From Pseudomonas sp. FEN (GTDB taxonomy: Bacteria > Pseudomonadota > Gammaproteobacteria > Pseudomonadales > Pseudomonadaceae): a stretch of 64,000 nt of DNA. Positions 41,808 to 50,684 of this stretch are shown one piece after another (within the stretch, counting starts at the first letter, position 1; every line of letters starts with the position of its first letter). The position numbers were made by a program, and so were the translations under genes. The stretch is taken from the NCBI RefSeq assembly GCF_904067045.1, contig NZ_CAJFDC010000012.1:197501-261500 (forward strand), read 5' to 3'. The notes under the pieces are model-generated. The model saw only the letters and a program-made list of their open reading frames with translations, was not told the origin of the DNA and searched no databases.

Positions 41808-43121
41808 ATGCTATTCACCTCCGATAAGAAAACCATCAGTGCCCTGCAACACTCCCTGACCGAACAAGCCAACCAGCTCAGTGCCATTGAGCGGTCCATG
41901 CTGGTGATCGAATTCGACCTCAATGGCACGGTCCTGCGCGCCAACGATAACTTTCTCAGGGCCACCGGCTACCGCCAGGAACAGGTAGTGGGCCAACCGC
42001 ACCGGATGTTCTGCACCCCCGCCTACGCCCGCAGCGCCGAATACCCGCAGCTCTGGGCGCGGCTGAAATCCGGCCAGTTCGAATCCGGGACGTTCGAGCG
42101 CCTTGCAGCCGATGGTCGGTCGGTCTGGCTGGAAGCCAGCTACAACCCGATCAAGGATGACAAGGGTAACGTCCTCAAGGTGGTCAAATACGCGCTGGAC
42201 GTCACCGCCAATGTGCAACGCGAGAGCGAGGCCAACGGCAAGCTGCAGGCCATCGACCGGGCCATGGCGATGATCGAGTTCAATCTCGACGGCAGCGTGA
42301 TTGCCGCGAACCAGAACTTCCTCGGCCTGATGGGCTACACCCAGGCGGAAATCCAGGGCAAGCACCACAAGATGTTCTGCAAGCCGGCCATGTCCAACAG
42401 CAGCGAGTACCAGGATTTCTGGCGGCGGCTGAACCAGGGCGAGTTCTTCAGCGGTCAGTTCGAGCGCGTCGGCAAGCGTGGCCAGACCTTGTGGCTCGAG
42501 GCCAGCTACAACCCGGTGTACGACGCTGGCGGCAAGCTGTACAAGGTGGTCAAGTTTGCCTCGGACGTTACCAGCCGTGTCGAGAAACACGAGCAGGACG
42601 CCAAGAGTGCCAGCGAGGCGTACCACATTTCGGTCGAGACCAAAAAAGTCGCCGAGCATGGCACCGGTGTCATCCAGCAGGCGGCCAGCGAAATGCGCGA
42701 AATCGCTTCGAACATCGAAGGCTCTTCGGCACTGATCGCCAAGCTGGGCGAGCGCTCCGAACAGATCACCGCCATCGTCAACACCATTCGCGGGATCGCC
42801 GACCAGACCAACCTGCTGGCACTCAACGCGGCCATTGAAGCGGCCCGGGCCGGTGAGCAGGGACGCGGCTTCGCGGTGGTCGCCGATGAGGTACGGCTGC
42901 TGGCGGCGCGCACGAGCGGCTCGACCGCGGAGATTTCCGGGATGATCGGCATGATCCAGAACGAAACCCAGTTGGCCATCGAAAGCATGAACGGTACCCG
43001 GGACCGGGCCGCCAAAGGGGTAGACCTGGCGGACCAAGCCGGTACGGTGATTCTGCAGATCCGCGACGGGGCCAGTCATGCGGTGCAGGCGGTGAGCATG
43101 TTCGCCAGCGAGCGCAACTGA
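41808..43121 (+). CDS. bdlA: Soluble PAS-PAS chemotaxis transducer, BdlA-like
   Basis: 437 residues without membrane helices. A short coiled N-terminus leads into two similar PAS domains (about residues 30-140 and 150-262; each has an xMxxIEFDLxG start, a Y-x-x-MFC-xPA segment and a WLEASYNP core) and a methyl-accepting signalling domain with the hairpin tip [39 protein letters not shown]. This order and length match BdlA of P. aeruginosa, needed for biofilm dispersal. The PAS tandem repeat is visible at DNA level. It follows a diguanylate cyclase on the same strand, which supports a c-di-GMP link. Confidence 0.87.
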   Translation: MLFTSDKKTISALQHSLTEQANQLSAIERSMLVIEFDLNGTVLRANDNFLRATGYRQEQVVGQPHRMFCTPAYARSAEYPQLWARLKSGQFESGTFERLAADGRSVWLEASYNPIKDDKGNVLKVVKYALDVTANVQRESEANGKLQAIDRAMAMIEFNLDGSVIAANQNFLGLMGYTQAEIQGKHHKMFCKPAMSNSSEYQDFWRRLNQGEFFSGQFERVGKRGQTLWLEASYNPVYDAGGKLYKVVKFASDVTSRVEKHEQDAKSASEAYHISVETKKVAEHGTGVIQQAASEMREIASNIEGSSALIAKLGERSEQITAIVNTIRGIADQTNLLALNAAIEAARAGEQGRGFAVVADEVRLLAARTSGSTAEISGMIGMIQNETQLAIESMNGTRDRAAKGVDLADQAGTVILQIRDGASHAVQAVSMFASERN

Positions 43122-43215
43122 CACACGGCCAGCTACCAGGGTGCCAGGGACGGCACCGGGCTGCATCGGATGGGGCTATAGTGAGCCTTGATTCCCATGC
43201 CTTGCAGAGTTCGCC

Positions 43216-43755
43216 ATGACGTCAAAAGATCCCGCGACCAAAAGCCCTGAAGCCCCCTCGAAAACCGTCGACCCTCTACGTTTCCATCGCCCCCACGCGC
43301 ACTTGTCCACCACCTTCGGCAACGACACTTTCGCCCTGAAGGCCGAAGCCTTTGCACGGTTTTTTGGTACGCCGATGTTCCTCGGGGCACAGACGGTCAT
43401 CGTCGCGGTCTGGATTATCCTCAACATCACAGGGGTAACCCAGTTCGACGTTTACCCGTTCATCCTCCTCAACCTGGCGTTCAGCCTGCAAGCAGCTTAT
43501 GCCGCCCCGTTGATTCTACTGGCCCAAACCCGTCAGGCCGCCCGTGACAAAGCCCATGCCGACGCGGACGCCCAGCACCGCGAAGCCCTGGCCATGGCCA
43601 ATACCGAGCGGCAGGCAGCGGCGGCAAAAAATACCGAGCAACTGCTGACGCTGCTTGAACAGAACACTCATCTGACCGAAATGACCAAGCAACTGACCGA
43701 ACGCATCGAGAGCCTGACCCTGGAGATGCATGAGCATTTCGTGCGTAAAACCTGA
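43216..43755 (+). CDS. DUF1003 membrane protein
   Basis: 179 residues. A cytoplasmic N-terminus is followed by two membrane helices (about residues 62-78 and 87-106) in the DUF1003 context FFGTPMFLGAQTVIVAVWI and FDVYPFILLNLAFSLQAAYAAPLILLAQTRQAARDKAHAD. The C-terminal part is a coiled coil rich in Ala, Glu and Gln. Function of the family is unknown. Its ribosome binding site is weak (CAGAG). It stands 94 bp after the BdlA-like gene and may be transcribed with it. Confidence 0.87.
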   Translation: MTSKDPATKSPEAPSKTVDPLRFHRPHAHLSTTFGNDTFALKAEAFARFFGTPMFLGAQTVIVAVWIILNITGVTQFDVYPFILLNLAFSLQAAYAAPLILLAQTRQAARDKAHADADAQHREALAMANTERQAAAAKNTEQLLTLLEQNTHLTEMTKQLTERIESLTLEMHEHFVRKT

Positions 43756-43794
43756 ACCATTGACGAAACAGTATTTGAAAAGCGCCGGGTATTT

Positions 43795-43850
43795 GTAGGG
43801 ACCGTTGAGGGCGCCAAAAGCTTCGCTGGCAAGCTAGGCGTCTGCGGGTG
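43795..43850. repeat. REP-like sequence between DUF1003 and LysR genes
   Basis: TGTAGGGACC...GAGGGCGCCAAAAGCTTCGCTGGCAAGC resembles, with the same AAGCTTCGC...TGGCAAGC words, the repeat at 47590-47668. Both lie between convergent genes, a usual place for such elements. Confidence 0.6.
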
Positions 43851-43862
43851 AGCGGCGTGTTT

Positions 43863-44768
43863 TCAAGAAGGTGTTCCAGCACCCGGCCCAAGACAAATGG
43901 CCCGCGCCAGTTCATCGAACAGGGTCACCACCGAGCGCAATGCCCGGCAATCGGGACGGGTCAGCAACCACAACGCCGTGTCGTAGCTCGACGGCACCTG
44001 CGCCAGCGGCTGCAAGCCCTGCCGCTCGCCCACCATGAAGTCCGGCAGCACGGCGATCCCCAACCCGGCCCGCGCCAGCTCCGCCACCGACAGCATGCTG
44101 TTGCAACGGTAACTCGGCAACACCCCGGGAAAGCGCTGGCGGCGCCAGCTCACGCTGGGATGATCCGGAAGGAAATCGTCCGGGGCGATCCAGGCCAGTG
44201 GTTCCAGGTCTTCGAGAACGGCGCTCGACCAATAAGCGGGACTGGCACACACCCGGTAAGACACCGCGCCCAGGCAGCGCCCCACCAGGTGTTCCGGCGG
44301 CGAGGTGGTCAAGCGCAACGCGATATCGGCATCGCGCCGGCTCAGATTGGCAAAATCGTTGGAGCTGCTGAGCTCCAGCGCCAGCGCTGGATAACCCGGC
44401 ATGAACCGCGCCAACGCGGGTAGCAACAGCGCGTGCAGGACCGAGTCGGTGCAGGTCAGACGCACCGTGCCGCTGATCACCTCGCCACCCTGCTCGATGC
44501 TGATACATGCCGCCTCCAGCGCCTGTTCGGCACGCTCCGCTTGTTCGGCCAGGGATTGCGCCAGGCTGGTGGGCAGATAGCCGGCGCGACTTTTTTCAAA
44601 CAATTGCCGGCCCAGCGCCGCTTCCAAGCGACGCACCGAACGAAACACCGTCGAGACATCGACCCTGAGCAATCCCGCCGCCCGCGCCAGGGAGCGCCCA
44701 CGGACCAACGCGAGAATCAACGACAAGTCGGTCTGTTCCAGTCGATAGTGCAGCGATGCATTGATCAC
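43863..44768 (-). CDS. LysR-family regulator
   Basis: 301 residues. The helix-turn-helix (SLILALVRGRSLARAAGLLRVDVSTVFRSVRRLEAALGRQLFEKS) and the substrate-binding domain (GTVRLTCTDSVLHALLLPALARFMPGYPALALELSS) are normal. It starts with GTG, and a perfect palindrome CACTTG-GG-CAAGTG (44766-44779) covers that start, suggesting autorepression. Divergent to the amidotransferase-like gene, its probable target. Confidence 0.87.
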   Translation of the reverse strand: MINASLHYRLEQTDLSLILALVRGRSLARAAGLLRVDVSTVFRSVRRLEAALGRQLFEKSRAGYLPTSLAQSLAEQAERAEQALEAACISIEQGGEVISGTVRLTCTDSVLHALLLPALARFMPGYPALALELSSSNDFANLSRRDADIALRLTTSPPEHLVGRCLGAVSYRVCASPAYWSSAVLEDLEPLAWIAPDDFLPDHPSVSWRRQRFPGVLPSYRCNSMLSVAELARAGLGIAVLPDFMVGERQGLQPLAQVPSSYDTALWLLTRPDCRALRSVVTLFDELARAICLGPGAGTPS

Positions 44769-44779
44769 TTGGGCAAGTG
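44766..44779. promoter_or_regulatory. Palindrome over the LysR start, divergent region
   Basis: CACTTG-GG-CAAGTG, a perfect 14-bp inverted repeat covering the LysR GTG start, in the 80-bp divergent gap. Candidate LysR operator. Confidence 0.5.
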
Positions 44780-44848
44780 CCTATATTGAATGCGTCATCG
44801 CCACCTTATAGTTCGCTCCAGGAATCAACAAGCCTGGGGAAAATATCC

Positions 44849-45568
44849 ATGGAGCAGCGCTCGCCACACACCGTCCTGAACATCGCCCTGATCGGCGATC
44901 ACGACCCGCGGATCACCGCTCACCGCGCCATTTCCATGGCCCTGCAACGAGCGGCCGAGGCTACCGGGCTGAGCGTGCAAACCCAATGGCTGGCCACCGA
45001 CAGTCTCACATCCCAGACCAACCTGAGCCTTTTCGACGGTTTCTGGTGCACGCCGGGCAGCCCCTACCGCAGCCTGGAAGGCGCATTGCTGGCGATTACC
45101 CATGCCCGCGAACAACGGCGCCCGTACCTGGGCACCTGTGCCGGTTTCCAGCACGCCGTCCTGGAATATGCCCGCCACGTACTGGGTTGGACGGACGCCG
45201 AGCATGGTGAAACCGCGCCCGACTCGGCGCGCGCGGTGATTTCGCCGCTGAGCTGCTCGCTGGTCGATGCCCACGACCGTATCCAGCTTGTCGAAAACAC
45301 TCTGATCGCCAAGGCCTACGGGACCCTGGAGACTCATGAAAGCTATCACTGCCGCTACGGCATCAATCCCGAGTTCGAAAGCACCTTGCTCGACGGCGAC
45401 CTACGGGCCAGCGGTTATGACACTCAGGGCGATCTGCGAGCGGTCGAACTCAAGGGGCATCCCTTCTTCGTCGCGACCCTGTTCCAACCCGAGCGAGCGG
45501 CGCTGGAAGGCCATACCCCAGCATTGGCCAGTGCATTCCTGAGAGCCTGCGCGAGGCCACCAGTATGA
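44849..45568 (+). CDS. Class I glutamine amidotransferase-like protein, CTP synthase C-terminal region related
   Basis: 239 residues. The fold is that of the CTP synthase glutaminase domain: a nucleophile elbow GTCAGFQHA with Cys97, preceded by FDGFWCTPGSPYRSLEGAL. In the usual Cys-His-Glu triad the His-x-Glu lies in an HPE motif near the C-terminus; here it reads FQPER (residues 212-216), so the His position is Gln213. The enzyme is therefore unlikely to hydrolyse glutamine in the standard way. The closest named family I recall is the CTP synthase C-terminal region-related (seleno)protein group. The next gene starts within its stop (ATGA). Confidence 0.82.
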   Translation: MEQRSPHTVLNIALIGDHDPRITAHRAISMALQRAAEATGLSVQTQWLATDSLTSQTNLSLFDGFWCTPGSPYRSLEGALLAITHAREQRRPYLGTCAGFQHAVLEYARHVLGWTDAEHGETAPDSARAVISPLSCSLVDAHDRIQLVENTLIAKAYGTLETHESYHCRYGINPEFESTLLDGDLRASGYDTQGDLRAVELKGHPFFVATLFQPERAALEGHTPALASAFLRACARPPV

Positions 45569-45888
45569 TCGCCCAGACACCACCGCCACCTTACTACGCC
45601 GTGATCTTCACCTCCCTGCGCACCGAGGGAGATCACGGCTACGGCGAGGCGGCACGGCGCATGCTCGAACTGGCCCGGGAACAACCGGGCTTTCTCGGCG
45701 TGGAGTCGGCCCGGGGCGAGGATGGCCTGGGCATCACCGTGTCCTACTGGAGCAGCGAAGCGGCGATCCTAGCCTGGAAACAACACGCCGAGCACAGCGA
45801 AATCCGCGAGCGCGGTCGTTCAACCTGGTACCAGGCCTTTCATACCCGGGTGTGCAAGGTCGAACGGGACTACCCTTTCCAGCGTTGA
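45565..45888 (+). CDS. Antibiotic biosynthesis monooxygenase-fold protein
   Basis: 107 residues of the ABM/YgiN ferredoxin-like fold: YYAVIFTSLR, GEAARRMLELAREQPGFLGVESARGEDGLGITVSYWSSEAAILAWKQHAEHSEIRERGR. Members are heme-degrading enzymes, quinol monooxygenases or small oxygenases that often work without a cofactor. It overlaps the amidotransferase-like gene by 4 bases, so the two are coupled in translation and probably in function. The gene ends 12 bp from a convergent one. Confidence 0.85.
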   Translation: MIAQTPPPPYYAVIFTSLRTEGDHGYGEAARRMLELAREQPGFLGVESARGEDGLGITVSYWSSEAAILAWKQHAEHSEIRERGRSTWYQAFHTRVCKVERDYPFQR

Positions 45889-45900
45889 CGGCCGCTTGCC

Positions 45901-46230
45901 TCAAGAGGCGCTGAGTACCCTGCGCAGCGCCACGATCTCGGGAATGTCCACACGACGCTGGTAGACCCGCAACGGTTCGGTGATGTTGATCCGGTCATCG
46001 ATGTTCTGCTCCAGCAACAACTGAATCCGCTCGCGACTGAGGCACATGGTCTCGTGCACGGTTGGCCGCCAGACGAACTCGCAGGCCGGATAGATGGCGT
46101 CATCGGCCACATCCATGCCGAAGGAATCCTCACTGAAGCGGACAATGTACTGAGCGGTCTTGCGATTGAAGCCGACAAAGCCCTTGAGTTGGTCGGCGGC
46201 CTGGCAAATAAGCTCGGACGTGATAGGCAT
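45901..46230 (-). CDS. Conserved hypothetical protein
   Basis: 109 residues, soluble, no signal. MPITSELICQAADQLKGFVGFNRKTAQYIVRFSEDSFGMDVADDAIYPACEFVWRP... with a C-terminal YQRRVDIPEIVALRRVL. I do not recognise a domain. GAGG lies before the ATG at 46230; open frame continues upstream but the ribosome binding site and composition support this start. Stand-alone gene between the ABM gene (convergent) and glpQ (divergent). Confidence 0.72.
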   Translation of the reverse strand: MPITSELICQAADQLKGFVGFNRKTAQYIVRFSEDSFGMDVADDAIYPACEFVWRPTVHETMCLSRERIQLLLEQNIDDRINITEPLRVYQRRVDIPEIVALRRVLSAS

Positions 46231-46458
46231 GGTAAACCTCGCTGAAGAGCCACAAGGCTCATGAATGGCTGGTTTACACGCAGGGCGGGCCTGTCCCTCT
46301 GGCGGGGAAATCGGCGACAAATCTTGAAGCACAATACCCGATGAAAAAACCGAAAACCGGATCTGGCGCACGTTTGCGTCGGTTTCACGATAGCAGCTGT
46401 AGCAATCAGTTGTTAAAAGGAAGCCCTCACCTCCACTCTCCGCGAAAGGAATTCGAGC

Positions 46459-47577
46459 ATGCCCGTCAACTTCACCAAAAGCGCCCTGGTCCTGAGCCTG
46501 TTGCTGGGCCTGGGCAGCGCCGAGGCCAACAGCACCTCCAGCGAGATCGCCGCCTTGGCCGGCATTCCCCACCCTGCCGTGATCGCCCACCGTGGCGCCT
46601 CCTTCGATGCCCCGGAATCCACCGCCGCCTCCTACACGCTGGCCCGCGACCTGGGTGCCGACTACCTGGAAATGGATCTGCAACGCAGCAAGGACGGGGT
46701 GATCTTCGCCCTGCACGACAACAACCTGTCGCGCACCACCGACGTCGCCAGCAAGTTCCCCGAGCGCAAGGACAGCCCGGCCAACGCGTTCACCTGGGCC
46801 GAGCTGCAAACCCTGGACGCCGGCAGTTGGTTCAACAAGGCTTACCCCGAGCGGGCACGCCCCTCCTACGTCGGCCTGAAGATCCTCAGCCTGGACCAGA
46901 TCATCGACATCGCCCAGGCCAATCCGAAACATCAGCCGGGCCTGTACATCGAGACCAAGGAACCCAAGCAGTTCCCCGGTATCGAGCATGAGCTGAAGAA
47001 CAAGCTGCAGGAGCGCGGCCTGCTGAGCGAAAACCCGGTGGTGTCCAAGGAACAACCTCAAGTCGGCCAGGGCAAAGGCCGGGTGATCCTGCAGACCTTC
47101 GAGAAGAGCAGCCTGGAACTGTTGCACAAGGAAATGCCGGACACACCGAAGATCCTGTTGCTGTGGGTCGGTGAAGGCAGCATCGAGCCCAGGTCGAACG
47201 TCAGCTTCGCCGACTCCGGCGAGAAGACCAAGGCCGCCTACTACGCCAAGCAGGAACCCAAGGACAAGGCCGAATTCGAGAAGTGGGTCGACTATGCCAA
47301 GGCCCAGGGCGCCATCGGTACCGGTCCGTCGGCGGAACTGAGCGACGGTGGCGACCAGAGCTACTCGGACCTGGTCAAGCCCTGGATGAACCAGTACACC
47401 CACGACAAGGGCATGCTGGTACATGTCTATACCGTCGACACGCCGCAGGACTACAAGAAAGTCATGGATGCGGGGGTCGATGGCATCTTCACCAATCGCT
47501 CGGCCGAGTTGCTGAAGTACTTCAAGCGCCCATCACCGAAAACCATACCGCAGATTCTTGAGGCCAACGGGTACTGA
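46459..47577 (+). CDS. glpQ: Periplasmic glycerophosphodiester phosphodiesterase GlpQ
   Basis: 372 residues with a Sec signal peptide (MPVNFTKSALVLSLLLGLGSAEA). It cuts glycerophosphodiesters from phospholipids into glycerol-3-phosphate and the alcohol. GDPD-family residues: PAVIAHRGASFDAPEST (His, Arg), LEMDLQRSKDGVIFALHDNNLSRTTD (Glu, Asp, His) and LYIETKEP are conserved. AAAGGA precedes the ATG. It is longer than cytoplasmic UgpQ proteins and matches the periplasmic GlpQ size. In other pseudomonads glpQ is induced by phosphate starvation. Confidence 0.94.
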   Translation: MPVNFTKSALVLSLLLGLGSAEANSTSSEIAALAGIPHPAVIAHRGASFDAPESTAASYTLARDLGADYLEMDLQRSKDGVIFALHDNNLSRTTDVASKFPERKDSPANAFTWAELQTLDAGSWFNKAYPERARPSYVGLKILSLDQIIDIAQANPKHQPGLYIETKEPKQFPGIEHELKNKLQERGLLSENPVVSKEQPQVGQGKGRVILQTFEKSSLELLHKEMPDTPKILLLWVGEGSIEPRSNVSFADSGEKTKAAYYAKQEPKDKAEFEKWVDYAKAQGAIGTGPSAELSDGGDQSYSDLVKPWMNQYTHDKGMLVHVYTVDTPQDYKKVMDAGVDGIFTNRSAELLKYFKRPSPKTIPQILEANGY

Positions 47578-47589
47578 GAGCAGCAAACC

Positions 47590-47668
47590 TGTAGGAGCGC
47601 TGCTTGCACGCGAAGCTTTTGGCGACCTCAAGGCCCCTTTCGCTGGCAAGCCAGGCGCCTACAGGTTC
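47590..47668. repeat. REP-like pair between convergent glpQ and oprD genes
   Basis: CTGTAGGAGCGCTGCTTGCACG...AAGCTTTTGGCG and, 30 bases on, TTCGCTGGCAAGCCAGGCGCCTACAGG. The outer CTGTAGG/CCTACAG arms are complementary, as in other REPINs of this window. Confidence 0.7.
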
Positions 47669-47702
47669 CGCGGCGGCTGGTGGATTTATCTGCCGCCTGC
47701 GC

Positions 47703-48947
47703 TTACCAGAGCGCCACGGTATAGCTGAGAATCAGCCGGTTCTCGTCCAGGTCATTGCCGAAGTTCGAACGCACCGTCGCATTGCGCCACTTCACGCCCA
47801 GCCCCTTGAGCGTCCCGTCCTGGAACACATAACCGATATCGGTGTTGCGTTCCCACTCCTTGCCTTCGCCCGGAACGGTACGTTGCACGTTGTCGCCAGA
47901 CACGTAGCGGGTCATGAAGGTCAAACCCGGCAAGCCCAACTGCGCAAAGTCATAGTCATAACGCACCTGCCAGGAACGCTCGTCGATATTGGCAAAGTCA
48001 CCGATCTGTACAAAGTTCACCAGGTACGGATCACTGTGCCCGATGTAAGGGTATGGATCCTTGCCGCTCATGCGCTGATAACCAAGCCCCAGGGCGTGCC
48101 CCTTGACGCTGTAGGTGAACATCCCGCCCAACGCGCGGTTATCCAGCGGACGGAAGTTGCCGTCTTCGCTGCTGCGGGCATAACGCAGGTCGCTCTTCAA
48201 CATCCGGCCCTGGCCCAGGTCCCAGTTATGCACCAGGCCGAGAAAATTCTGCTGGTAGATATTCTCCAACTTGCCATAGCGGTATTGGGTCAGCAGGCTG
48301 GGCAACCACTGATAGTCCGCGCCGGCGAACTGGAACTTGTCGCTCGAACCGCCGATGCGGTTGGCCGTCATTTTCTGATCGTCGGTGGAATCGACGTAGC
48401 GGATCTGGTTGAACGAGCCGCCTGTCAGCTTCAAGTGCTCGATTTCCTGCACGTTCAGCAGCCCGCCCTGGAAGGTCCCGGGCAACAGGCGGGTGTCGTT
48501 GGAAATGATCAGCGGATCCTTGACCTGCATGCTCCCCACCTTCAGGGTGCTCTTGGAAAAACGCACCTTGGCGGCCACCGCCAGCTTGCCGTAGCTGTCC
48601 TGGGAACCGCCGTGCCGGGTGTCCGCCGGCAGCAGGCCGGTGCCCGCCGTGCCAGGGCCCGAGTCGAGTTTGTAACCGACCATGCCCAAAGCATCGAGAC
48701 CAAAGCCCAGCGTGCCTTCGGTGTAGCCGGACTCCATGCGCAGCAAGAATCCCTGGGCCCATTCATCGGCTTTTTCCCGCGAGCCCGACTGGCGAAAATC
48801 CCGGTTGAAGTAAAAGTTGCGGGCCTCCAGGGTCCCCTTGCTGTCGGCGAGGAAATCCGCCTGGGCGCCCGGCGCCCAGAGCAGCCCCACCCCCACCAAC
48901 GCGCTCGCCGGCACGGACAAACGGGATAAATAATCGAACGGCTTCAT
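47703..48947 (-). CDS. OprD-family outer-membrane porin, second copy
   Basis: 414 residues with a signal peptide (cleavage about AQA-DFL). DSKGTLEARNFYFNRDFR, SGYTEGTLGFGLDALGMVGYKLDSG, WQVRYDYDFAQLGLPGLTFMTRYVSGDN and the C-terminal VKWRNATVRSNFGNDLDENRLILSY are family features shared with the porin at 33.6 kb, but the loop regions differ. AGGAG precedes the ATG. An MFS carrier gene lies 120 bp upstream on the same strand, so the two probably serve one nutrient. Confidence 0.92.
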   Translation of the reverse strand: MKPFDYLSRLSVPASALVGVGLLWAPGAQADFLADSKGTLEARNFYFNRDFRQSGSREKADEWAQGFLLRMESGYTEGTLGFGLDALGMVGYKLDSGPGTAGTGLLPADTRHGGSQDSYGKLAVAAKVRFSKSTLKVGSMQVKDPLIISNDTRLLPGTFQGGLLNVQEIEHLKLTGGSFNQIRYVDSTDDQKMTANRIGGSSDKFQFAGADYQWLPSLLTQYRYGKLENIYQQNFLGLVHNWDLGQGRMLKSDLRYARSSEDGNFRPLDNRALGGMFTYSVKGHALGLGYQRMSGKDPYPYIGHSDPYLVNFVQIGDFANIDERSWQVRYDYDFAQLGLPGLTFMTRYVSGDNVQRTVPGEGKEWERNTDIGYVFQDGTLKGLGVKWRNATVRSNFGNDLDENRLILSYTVALW

Positions 48948-49067
48948 GGTGTGCTCCTTTATTGCGGACGCGAGCCGACCCTCTCGGGGGCGTTGGGATC
49001 GCGACCGATGTGGTTGAAATATCAGGATCAGTAGTGCCCGGGCCCGATGGCCCGGGTGCCTCCGGCC

Positions 49068-50363
49068 TCAGTTCTCGAGCTGGCGACCGCGGGTTTCCGG
49101 CAGACTCAGGGCCGCCAGGATCACCACCGCATAGGCACCGGCGGCAAACACGCCGATGCCGACGCCAATCGGCAGGGTTTCACTCAGCGCGCCGATAAAC
49201 AGTGGGAACAGCGCGGCGATGGAACGTCCGGCGTTGTAGCAGAAGCCCTGGCCCGAACCGCGCATGCGGGTGGGAAACAACTCGGTCAGGAACGCGCCCA
49301 TGCCGGCGAAGATGCCCGAAGCGAAGAACCCCAGGGGAAACCCCAACCAGAGCATCCAGGTGTTATCGATGGGCAGTTGGGTATAGGCCAGGACGATGCT
49401 CATGGAGCCAACGGCGAAGAGCACGAAGTTCTTCTTGCGGCCGATGGCATCGGTCAGCCACGCGCTGGTGACGTAACCGACATAGGAACCGACGATCACC
49501 ATCGCCAGGTAACCGCCGGTACCCAGCACGCTCAAGCCACGCTCGGTTTTCAGGTAGGTCGGCAACCAGGTGGTGATTGCGTAGTAACCGCCCAGCGCGC
49601 CAGTGGTCAGCAACGACGCACGCAAGGTGGTGCTGAGCATCCGCGGCGCGAAGATCTCGAAGAAAGCCCAGGGCGACGGCTTTTCAGCCTGGCTCAGACG
49701 TGCGTCCCGAGACTGCGCGAAGGTATCGGACTCCTTGACCAGCCGGCGGATCACCAGCACGAACAGCGCCGGCACCAGGCCGATCATGAACAGCGCCCGC
49801 CAAGCCTGCTCGGGCGGCAGAAAGCTGAACAACCCGGCGTAAAGCAGCGCCGTCAGCCCCCAGCCCAACGCCCAGCCGGCCTGCACCATGCCCACCGCCT
49901 TGCCGCGATCCTGGGAGCGGATCACCTCGCCGATCAACACCGCACCGGCCGTCCACTCGCCCCCAAAACCGAAGCCCATCAGCGTGCGCGCCACCAGCAA
50001 TTGATCGTAGTTCTGCGCCAGCCCGCACATGAAGGTGAAGAAGGCGAACCAGAGCACCGTCAGTTGCAGGGTACGCACCCGGCCGATGCGGTCGGACAGA
50101 ATCCCGGCGATCCAGCCGCCCGCCGCCGAGGCCAGCAGGGTCGAAGTGCCGATCAAGCCGGCCTCGCCCTTGGAAATACCCCAGGTGGCGATCAGGGTGG
50201 GGATCACGAAACTCAGCATCTGAGTGTCCATGCCGTCCAGGCCATAGCCAATCTTGCAGCTCCAGAACGTGCGCTTCTCATTTTTTGTCAGCGGGCCGTA
50301 CCAACTGAACGGGCCGGCACGGCGCGTCCCTGAAGGCACGTGGTCAGTCATGGTGTGTTCCAT
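49068..50363 (-). CDS. MFS transporter, sugar/aromatic acid symporter type
   Basis: 431 residues, 12 membrane helices. The loop 2-3 motif GILSDRIGRVRT and GFGFGGEWTAGAVLIGEVI...RGKAVGMVQAGWALGWG are typical of the SHS/AAHS-like group that includes NanT, MucK and BenK. The start at 50363 has AGGAA before it; an alternative ATG is 12 bases further in. Next to an OprD porin on the same strand, it likely carries a carboxylate; the substrate is not clear from sequence. Confidence 0.88.
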   Translation of the reverse strand: MEHTMTDHVPSGTRRAGPFSWYGPLTKNEKRTFWSCKIGYGLDGMDTQMLSFVIPTLIATWGISKGEAGLIGTSTLLASAAGGWIAGILSDRIGRVRTLQLTVLWFAFFTFMCGLAQNYDQLLVARTLMGFGFGGEWTAGAVLIGEVIRSQDRGKAVGMVQAGWALGWGLTALLYAGLFSFLPPEQAWRALFMIGLVPALFVLVIRRLVKESDTFAQSRDARLSQAEKPSPWAFFEIFAPRMLSTTLRASLLTTGALGGYYAITTWLPTYLKTERGLSVLGTGGYLAMVIVGSYVGYVTSAWLTDAIGRKKNFVLFAVGSMSIVLAYTQLPIDNTWMLWLGFPLGFFASGIFAGMGAFLTELFPTRMRGSGQGFCYNAGRSIAALFPLFIGALSETLPIGVGIGVFAAGAYAVVILAALSLPETRGRQLEN

Positions 50364-50684
50364 GGAAGGTTCCTGCGGCAGCAAGGGAAGATGACGGACA
50401 CGCCTCGTTGTTTTTTTGTGAAGGCGTTGTCGTGGAGAACCGGTGCAGCGAGCTGCATCGTGGAATGGATTCTTCGCGCCGTTGCGGTGTAGCGTCAAAC
50501 GGGAAAAAAGCCGGTCAATGCATAAGAAAAGTTGATGCCCCCTCAGGGACACGTGGCGAAACCCAGGAGTGCGACCCGGGATCGAAGATCAGTTTTTCTT
50601 GTTTGCAATAACAGATTTTCTCGTTGGACGAGGCTGTCGCGGCGCCCTAAAAAGGTCCCGATCCACCACCCAGAGAGAAGTTCG
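50364..50684. other. Divergent region MFS transporter / DUF1445 gene
   Basis: 321 bases without a supported gene; promoters for both directions are expected here. Weak AT-rich stretch at 50400-50430 and 50500-50620. I see no clear operator. Confidence 0.4.

Noticed and set aside
46231..47424. Minus-strand reading running upstream of the 109-residue hypothetical gene, opposite glpQ
   Set aside because: GlpQ on the plus strand is certain, and the hypothetical gene has its own ribosome binding site at 46230.
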